From contig CALCHI010000355.1 in NCBI GenBank assembly GCA_937901285.1, forward strand, positions 1 through 5,538: DNA of 5,538 nucleotides, given 5' to 3'. Source of the DNA: UBA8437 sp003445035 (GTDB taxonomy: Bacteria; Planctomycetota; Planctomycetia; Planctomycetales; Planctomycetaceae). Below, in pieces: positions 1 to 3,719 of this stretch (position 1 is its first letter; the number at the start of each line of letters is the position of its first letter). The position numbers and the translations under genes were made by a program. Under the pieces are notes generated by a model. It was not told the origin of the DNA. It saw nothing but the letters and a program-made list of their open reading frames with translations, and made no database searches.

Positions 1-1075
1 GGAGAGCCAGCCCGGCAGCAACCAGGACCAGGGCGGAAAACGAGCCGATCGCCACGAGCCCGCTGGCGGCCACTGCCGGCAGCAACCTGCGACGGATGGC
101 GTTCCACGTGAAACGCTCAGGAGTGCTGCTGGTGAACCAGCAGGCCACCAGCACTCCGACGAATGTCAGTGGGCTCTCGAAAGCCGCCATGTGTTCGACC
201 TGGGATGCGGCCGATGAAAGCCACCCGGTGAGGCCGACGATGTAACGGGCGTGGTTTGCGGCCACCGCGGAATAACCGCCTGTGTCTGCAAGTGAAACGA
301 ACAGGGGCGCGATCGCGATGGCGGTGACCGCGACGATGGCTCCCATGCGTTTCAGCCAATTCTGCCACGGGGAGTGGATTGGGCGGAGGAGCATCGGCAC
401 AGCGACGATGCCGGACAGGCCGATCGCCAGCGGCAACCAGCCGGTGTACTTGGTCCACCATCCCAGGGCGGTTACCAGGCCGGCGGCCAGCAGCACAGGT
501 GGATGTCCGGAGACCAGGCCGCGGCCGATCAGCCACAGTGCCAGGACCAGGCACGTGATCCACGGGACATCGGTCAGGGCGATACGGCTGTAAAGGACAT
601 GGATGTCACTGAAGGCCGCCAGCAGCACGGCGGCGCGGCCGGCCGGTTCTCCCAGCCAGTCGCGAGCCAACAGGCCCAGCAGGGGAATCAGTGCGATTCC
701 GGCCAGCAGTGACGGGGCGATGCTGGTGAAGTCCGAGGCGCCCAGCCAGAGGTGGGCCTCTTCGATCACCCGTGGCAATCCCGGGGGAGCGTAGAGATGG
801 CGGTCCGGATAGCTGTAATCGTCGTCGGGGCACCAGAGGTTCGAGGAGTACACGCCCTCGTCAAAGTGCTCGATGGCGATCCCTGAGGGCATCGCCAGTC
901 TCAACCCTGCTGCCACCACGGTGGTGGTGACCAGGAAGATCCACCAGGATCTTGAGGGGCTGCTCCCGTTGGACTGATCGGATGGACCGGCCAGCGGTGG
1001 GGAGGCGAGAGCGTCGGGGGAGGTGTTCAATCCGGAAGGACCCGTCGGCACGAAAGAAGGCAACTGGTGTTTCAC
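1..1075 (-). CDS. Membrane glycosyltransferase, GT39/PMT-like, C-terminus beyond the window
   Basis: The minus strand is open without a stop from about 1130 to base 1, so this is a 5' portion of about 358 codons that continues past the left edge. The translation is a multi-pass membrane protein: a Ser/Pro-rich cytoplasmic tail (about residues 1-43), a first membrane helix (44-60, starting SWWIFLVTTTVV), a loop with HFDEGVY (D72-E73), then LYAPP, and further hydrophobic helices around LLAGIALIPLLGLL, LVLALWLIG, GIVAVPMLL and AIVAVTAIAIAPLF. The Asp-Glu in the first external loop, YSRIALTD and GWWTKYTGWLPL fit the GT39/ArnT/PMT family, which transfers sugars from polyprenyl-phosphate donors outside the inner membrane. 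Its acceptor cannot be told. The start is unsure: no in-frame ATG precedes the first helix. GTG at 1075 (overlapping the parS palindrome), GTG 1051 and TTG 1030 all lack a clear Shine-Dalgarno. ATG 892 would delete the first helix. It diverges from the TPR gene. Confidence 0.85.
   Translation of the reverse strand, partial: MKHQLPSFVPTGPSGLNTSPDALASPPLAGPSDQSNGSSPSRSWWIFLVTTTVVAAGLRLAMPSGIAIEHFDEGVYSSNLWCPDDDYSYPDRHLYAPPGLPRVIEEAHLWLGASDFTSIAPSLLAGIALIPLLGLLARDWLGEPAGRAAVLLAAFSDIHVLYSRIALTDVPWITCLVLALWLIGRGLVSGHPPVLLAAGLVTALGWWTKYTGWLPLAIGLSGIVAVPMLLRPIHSPWQNWLKRMGAIVAVTAIAIAPLFVSLADTGGYSAVAANHARYIVGLTGWLSSAASQVEHMAAFESPLTFVGVLVACWFTSSTPERFTWNAIRRRLLPAVAASGLVAIGSFSALVLVAAGLAL
101..114. promoter_or_regulatory. 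parS: parS-like ParB-binding site within the glycosyltransferase gene
   Basis: GTTCCACGTGAAAC is seen here, a near-palindrome with one mismatched pair (104 against 111) whose complementarity continues two bases outward on each side. It fits the conserved bacterial parS core GTTNCACGTGAAAC, with both outermost bases (100 and 115) differing from the 16-base consensus TGTTNCACGTGAAACA. It lies inside codons for Arg321-Asn325 of the glycosyltransferase. parS sites inside coding regions are common in bacteria. The second site 968 bases away makes a chance match less likely. Confidence 0.72.
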
Positions 1076-1082
1076 GTGAAAC
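1069..1082. promoter_or_regulatory. parS: parS centromere site, perfect 14-base palindrome
   Basis: GTTTCACGTGAAAC is a perfect palindrome. With base 1068 (T) included it matches 15 of 16 positions of the bacterial consensus TGTTNCACGTGAAACA; only base 1083 (G) differs. In other bacteria ParB loads here, slides outward as a CTP-dependent clamp and recruits SMC/condensin and ParA for origin segregation. The site lies between the divergent TPR and glycosyltransferase genes, overlapping the most upstream possible start of the latter. That ParB binds here is inferred from the motif; no parB gene is in the window. Confidence 0.85.
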
Positions 1083-1119
1083 GTCCAGACGGCATCATAG
1101 CGTTCCGGGGGCTGCTGGC

Positions 1120-1124
1120 GGAGG
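1120..1124 (+). promoter_or_regulatory. Shine-Dalgarno for the TPR gene
   Basis: GGAGG followed by GGGTGGTC-type spacing puts the motif 7 bases before ATG 1132. This is the best initiation context in the region and is why the start at 1132 was preferred. A weaker GAGG (1162-1165) lies 5 bases before the in-frame ATG at 1171. Confidence 0.55.
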
Positions 1125-1131
1125 GGTGGTC

Positions 1132-1539
1132 ATGGTGGTGGTTGGAAACGGCGAGGAGAACGAGGCGAAGATGTCCGAAACGATCGAGAGATACGACCGC
1201 GCGATGGCCCACAAGGACGCAGGCGATCTTGAGGCGGCGGTTGCCGAACTGGAGCAGATCCTTGTTGAGGAACCCGATCACGTCCTGTCACATTCGGCGT
1301 TGGCGGTGTACCTGGAGAAGTTGGGGCGGAGCGACGATGCGCTCGTACACGCCGAACGGGTCACCGAGCTCGATCCCGAGGACGCCTTTGCCTGGACGCA
1401 GCTTGCGGTGATCTGCCAGAGATGTGGGCGTACGGAGCAGGGGGGGCAGGCGATGGCCCATGCCAGACAACTGGCCGGAGGCGGTCCCGGACCTGGGGCT
1501 TCTCAGCCCCCGTCCGGTGGCGGCTCGTTTGAGGTCTGA
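1132..1539 (+). CDS. Small TPR-repeat protein
   Basis: This encodes 135 residues, nearly all of them three consecutive 34-residue tetratricopeptide repeats. Counting from the internal Met at 1171 they span about residues 2-35, 36-69 and 70-103. Each has the TPR pattern of small residues and Gly at positions 8 and 20 and Pro at the end (EEPDH, LDPED), and the repeats contain AGDLEAAVAELEQIL, LGRSDDALVHAERV and CGRTEQGGQAMAHA. A Gly/Pro-rich tail follows (GGGPGPGASQPPSGGG). There is no signal peptide or membrane helix, so it is probably a cytoplasmic protein-binding scaffold; the partner is unknown. Two starts are plausible: ATG 1132 has the stronger Shine-Dalgarno, while ATG 1171 (MSETIERYD) begins exactly at the first TPR helix and would give 122 residues. 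The frame is open upstream to 952, but that stretch is Arg-rich and runs through the parS region, so it is not coding. The last 37 bases overlap the convergent lipoprotein gene. Confidence 0.85.
   Translation: MVVVGNGEENEAKMSETIERYDRAMAHKDAGDLEAAVAELEQILVEEPDHVLSHSALAVYLEKLGRSDDALVHAERVTELDPEDAFAWTQLAVICQRCGRTEQGGQAMAHARQLAGGGPGPGASQPPSGGGSFEV
1487..1517. terminator. GC-rich hairpin at the convergent gene junction
   Basis: CCGGAC (1487-1492) pairs with GTCCGG (1512-1517), and GGGGCT (1495-1500) pairs with AGCCCC (1505-1510) around a TCTC loop. The two stems are separated by a small 2x1 internal loop, giving 12 base pairs. The lipoprotein stop codon (1503-1505) sits in and beside the loop, so for minus-strand transcription the hairpin straddles the end of translation. 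No T-tract follows on either strand, so it is not a textbook intrinsic terminator. It could act as a transcription barrier or mRNA 3' end stabiliser. It is inside the TPR coding region on the plus strand. Confidence 0.4.
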
Positions 1540-2186
1540 ACCGGCTGGTCGCCGTCGCCGTCGCTGGCCGGTGGGCGGACGTGGATCAAGGCGTCCGCGT
1601 CGAAGCGACGGCCGTCGGTGGTGTCGAATCGGGCGTGCAGCAGCAGGCGGTCCCGGGTTGGAGGTGTCTGCCAGGGGAGCCGGAAGAGGAAGCCTCGCGA
1701 CAGCATGCTGCTCAGCCACCGCTGTCGGCATTCGTCCGGAGAGAATTTCCACGAGCCCAGCGGGTCGGAGCCCGCGGGAGCCGCCGGATCGGAGAGTCGA
1801 ATTTCCAGGGTCCCGGGCAGCTTGACCGGTTCGTTGTCAGCGTCACGAGGCTGGATCAGCACCACGAGTTCATCGTCTCCGGGGCTGTCGTCGGTGTTCT
1901 GCCCACCGGTCATCCAGGTGTTGATTGCCAGCTGATCGACCCGAGCCAGAAGGTCGGCCTGTTCGGGGTGGACCACCGGAGCCTTTCCGGCCAGCAACCT
2001 GTCACGTTGCCGCCGCAGTGCGTCCCGCTCGGTACGGGCCGAATCGAGCGCCTCGGCCTGAGCGGTGAGCCGGTCGTGCTGGTCCCGCAGTTCGGCCTCC
2101 AGGCGTTCGACCTGGGCCGGAGTGGTGCAGCCGACAGCCAGGGCCGCCAGTGACAGCAGGAGGAGTCGTGTCGGTGTCCCGTCCAT
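1503..2186 (-). CDS. Putative coiled-coil lipoprotein, unknown function
   Basis: The 227-residue product starts with a short Arg-containing n-region and a hydrophobic stretch (LLLLSLAALAVG) ending at Cys20 in LAVGC, an acceptable lipobox. Thr21 after the Cys does not resemble an inner-membrane retention signal, so an outer-membrane location is likely. Residues about 24-68 are highly charged with Leu/Ala heptads (VERLEAELRDQHDRL) and should form a coiled coil. A beta-type domain follows (about 95-205) with the landmarks GGQNTDD, PGDDELVVLIQPRDADNEP, FRLPW and TDGRRFDADALIHV; the tail is Pro/Gly-rich. I recall similar hypothetical proteins in planctomycetes with the PGDD, PRDADG and DGRR-ADR pattern, but could not check this. 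GGAG lies 6 bases before ATG 2186 and supports the start. The gap to the upstream clpP is 30 bases, so the two are probably co-transcribed. The function is not known. Confidence 0.82.
   Translation of the reverse strand: MDGTPTRLLLLSLAALAVGCTTPAQVERLEAELRDQHDRLTAQAEALDSARTERDALRRQRDRLLAGKAPVVHPEQADLLARVDQLAINTWMTGGQNTDDSPGDDELVVLIQPRDADNEPVKLPGTLEIRLSDPAAPAGSDPLGSWKFSPDECRQRWLSSMLSRGFLFRLPWQTPPTRDRLLLHARFDTTDGRRFDADALIHVRPPASDGDGDQPVQTSNEPPPDGG
1540..1572 (+). terminator. Hairpin directly after the TPR stop codon
   Basis: ACCGGC (1540-1545) pairs with GCCGGT (1567-1572), and the stem can extend inward by up to four more mostly G-U pairs, enclosing a GCC-rich loop. It begins on the base after the TPR stop. 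There is no T-tract, so it is a weak terminator candidate at best. The same bases encode the DGDGD stretch of the lipoprotein on the other strand, which may be the only reason for the symmetry. Confidence 0.3.
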
Positions 2187-2216
2187 GGGATGCTCCGACC
2201 GCCGGGGGGGAGAGGG

Positions 2217-2837
2217 TCAGTCGTCGTCGGTTGAAGTGGCAACGCTCTCGTGAGCGATATGCTCCAGGACGTTGTCGATCAGCCCGTAGGACTGGGCTTC
2301 CTCGGCGGTCATGAAATTGTCGCGGTCGGTGTCCTGCTCGATCTGCTCGAGTGTCTGGCCGGTATGAGACAGCAGGATCTCGTTCATTCGCTGCTTGACC
2401 TTCAGCACCTCGCGGGCGTGGATTTCCAGGTCGGTGGCCGTCCCCTCCATGCCCGCCAGTGGCTGGTGGATCATGATCCGGCTGTTGGGCAACGCGTTCC
2501 GCTTTCCGGCCGTGCCGGCCGCCAGCAGGATCGCGCCCATGCTCGAGGCCTGGCCGATGCAGTAAGTCGACACGTCACAGCCGATGTACTGCATGGTGTC
2601 GTAGATGGCCATGCCGGAGGTGATCGAGCCGCCCGGCGAGTTGATGTACATGTGGATGTCCGACTCGCCATCGTCGAACTGCAGAAACAACAGCTGGGCC
2701 ACGATGCTGTTGGAGACCGTGTCGTTGATGCCACTGCCAAGGATGATGATGCGGTCCTTCAGCAGCCGGCTGTAAATGTCCATGGCCCGCTCTTCACGGC
2801 CATGTCGTTCGATGACGTAAGGGATCGGAATGGTCAT
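2217..2837 (-). CDS. clpP: ATP-dependent Clp protease proteolytic subunit, canonical copy
   Basis: This is a complete 206-residue serine protease subunit of the usual ClpP length. Together with a AAA+ partner such as ClpX or ClpA/C it degrades unfolded substrates in the cytoplasm as a 14-mer barrel. The sequence is canonical throughout: an N-terminal axial segment (IPIPYVIERHGREERAMDI), YSRLLKDRIIILG, INSPGG, and the catalytic triad Ser99 (GQASSMGA), His124 (IMIHQPL) and Asp173 (DTDRDNF), with the same 25- and 49-residue spacing as in E. coli. A short acidic tail (STDDD) ends it. The start at 2837 keeps the conserved N-terminus, which the later Met19 would remove. No Shine-Dalgarno is visible before it; the leader there is poly-C. 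It lies 72 bases after the other clpP and 30 before the lipoprotein gene. Pairing with the first copy in a mixed 7+7 barrel, as in mycobacteria, is possible but inferred. Confidence 0.96.
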   Translation of the reverse strand: MTIPIPYVIERHGREERAMDIYSRLLKDRIIILGSGINDTVSNSIVAQLLFLQFDDGESDIHMYINSPGGSITSGMAIYDTMQYIGCDVSTYCIGQASSMGAILLAAGTAGKRNALPNSRIMIHQPLAGMEGTATDLEIHAREVLKVKQRMNEILLSHTGQTLEQIEQDTDRDNFMTAEEAQSYGLIDNVLEHIAHESVATSTDDD

Positions 2838-2909
2838 GGCGGAATCTGGGGGGGGACAGGGTGTTTGGTAAAGACAGGGGGTCCGGGTCGAGTTTGAGGG
2901 TTGTCGAGG
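2838..2909 (-). promoter_or_regulatory. C-rich, G-poor clpP-clpP spacer, possible rut-like element
   Basis: On the transcribed (minus) strand this 72-base spacer has 37 C and only 8 G, ending in a run of eight C (plus-strand G at 2848-2855) shortly before the second clpP start. It holds two copies of CCCTGTC and shows no clear hairpin, promoter or Shine-Dalgarno. C-over-G enriched, unstructured RNA just after a stop codon is what Rho utilisation sites look like, so it could partially reduce expression of the second clpP and the lipoprotein. This is inference from composition only. Confidence 0.3.
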
Positions 2910-3581
2910 TCAGTCGCCCTCTTCATCGGCCGGCTTGTCCGTGTCGGTGGTGTCTTCCTTGTCGTCTTTGGCGAGCACCACGTCGACCAGACCGTATTCC
3001 TTGGCCTCTTCAGCACTCATGTAGAAGTCTCGATCGGTATCTTTGGCGATCCGATCAAGTGGCTGCCCGGTGTGTTGCGCGAGGACTTCGTTGAGTTGTT
3101 CGCGTGTGTCGAGGATTTCTCGAGCCTGGATCTCGATGTCACTGACCTGCCCACCGACTTCACCGAAGGGTTGGTGGATCATCATCTTGGCGTGGGGCAG
3201 GGCGTGCCGTTTGCCCTTGTTGCCTCCGGCAACCAGGATCGCTCCGCCACTGGCGGCCAGGCCGACGCAGTACGTGGCGACACTGCAGTCGATGTATTGC
3301 ATGGTGTCGTAGATGGCCATGGTGGCGGTGACGGATCCGCCGGGCGAGTTGACGTACAGGTGAATGTCCTGGTGCCTGTTCTCGCTCTGCAGGTACAGCA
3401 GTTTCATCACGATCAGGTTGGCACTGCCGTCGTGTATGACGCCGTCGAGGAAGATGATCCTGTTCTCCAGGAGCAGATCCCCGATGGTCATCTGCCTTTG
3501 CCGGGTGTAGTCCGGACCCTGGTTGTACCCGGCGCCCGCCGCCTGAAGACCGTGATCAATTGCCGAGTTCCGCAAAGACAC
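2910..3581 (-). CDS. clpP: ATP-dependent Clp protease proteolytic subunit, divergent copy
   Basis: The predicted product is 223 residues from GTG 3581, chosen because GGGAGGA lies 7 bases upstream. The frame remains open to TTG 3611 and GTG 3608, but neither has a ribosome site. The ClpP fold and triad are intact: Ser111 (GLAASGGA), His136 (MMIHQPF) and Asp185 (DTDRDFY), with canonical spacing, plus VNSPGG and EYGLVD. Two things differ from the other copy. The N-terminus is GYNQGPDYTRQRQMTIGD instead of the usual IPxVIE...GERAYDIYSRLL axial loop, and Gly112 replaces the Met that normally follows the catalytic Ser. The tail (about 204-223) is rich in Asp and Glu. It lies between tig and the canonical clpP in the same direction. 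Two ClpPs with full triads suggest either two barrels or one mixed barrel. Loss of the normal axial loop could change which AAA+ partner docks on this face; this is inferred. Confidence 0.95.
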   Translation of the reverse strand: MSLRNSAIDHGLQAAGAGYNQGPDYTRQRQMTIGDLLLENRIIFLDGVIHDGSANLIVMKLLYLQSENRHQDIHLYVNSPGGSVTATMAIYDTMQYIDCSVATYCVGLAASGGAILVAGGNKGKRHALPHAKMMIHQPFGEVGGQVSDIEIQAREILDTREQLNEVLAQHTGQPLDRIAKDTDRDFYMSAEEAKEYGLVDVVLAKDDKEDTTDTDKPADEEGD

Positions 3582-3588
3582 CCCGGGA

Positions 3589-3595
3589 TCCTCCC
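3589..3595 (-). promoter_or_regulatory. Shine-Dalgarno deciding the GTG start of the first clpP
   Basis: On the minus strand GGGAGGA is followed by a 7-base spacer (TCCCGGG) and GTG at 3581-3579. It is the strongest ribosome-binding site in the operon and lies inside the longer open frame, so it argues against the upstream TTG (3611) and GTG (3608). Confidence 0.65.
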
Positions 3596-3658
3596 GTGTC
3601 AGTTTCACCAAAAGAGCAACACCGCGGAAATCGAGGTCTCGACCTCCGCATCGCGCGT

Positions 3659-3688
3659 TGGATAGGCCATGTCGACCGAACAGGTCAA
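3659..3688 (-). promoter_or_regulatory. Weak sigma70-type promoter candidate between tig and clpP
   Basis: On the minus strand TTGACC (3688-3683) and TATCCA (3664-3659) are separated by 18 bases in the tig-clpP spacer. The -35 matches 5 of 6 consensus bases; the -10 matches poorly. It would allow clpP to be transcribed separately from tig, as happens in E. coli. The spacer also contains a short GAGGTC/GACCTC inverted repeat with no T-tract, which does not look like a terminator. Confidence 0.22.
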
Positions 3689-3719
3689 GGTCCGATGTTC
3701 GACTCCGTGTCCCACCGAT

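Noticed and set aside
552..557. CACGTG hexamer that could be a third parS
   Set aside because: The flanks (GG before, ATC after) do not fit GTTN and AAAC, so only the hexamer matches.
936..953. Perfect inverted repeat AAGATCC-ACCA-GGATCTT
   Set aside because: It lies in the codons of the first membrane helix (SRSWWIF) with no T-tract; it could form a small hairpin but nothing supports a role. The nearby CCACCAC/GTGGTGG repeat (913-927) is explained by the TTTVV codons.
1094..1099. Minus-strand TATGAT as a -10 box for the glycosyltransferase
   Set aside because: It matches TATAAT in 5 of 6 bases and is well placed, but no -35 is found at 16-18 bases, so it was not listed as a promoter.
952..1131. 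In-frame extension of the TPR gene upstream of ATG 1132
   Set aside because: Arg-rich, low-complexity translation without a domain; it overlaps the glycosyltransferase N-terminus and the parS site, and a good Shine-Dalgarno lies at 1120-1124.
1440..1446. Run of seven G in the TPR gene as a phase-variation tract
   Set aside because: Seven G is common in GC-rich genomes and the codons (Gln-Gly-Gly-Gln) fit the third TPR; no evidence of switching.
2250..3665. Long plus-strand open frames opposite both clpP genes
   Set aside because: They mirror ClpP codons on the other strand of GC-rich DNA, lack a recognisable fold, and overlap two certain genes.
3605..3670. A 21-codon minus-strand ORF between tig and clpP as a leader peptide
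   Set aside because: No ribosome site and no attenuator-like structure follows; its length is expected by chance.
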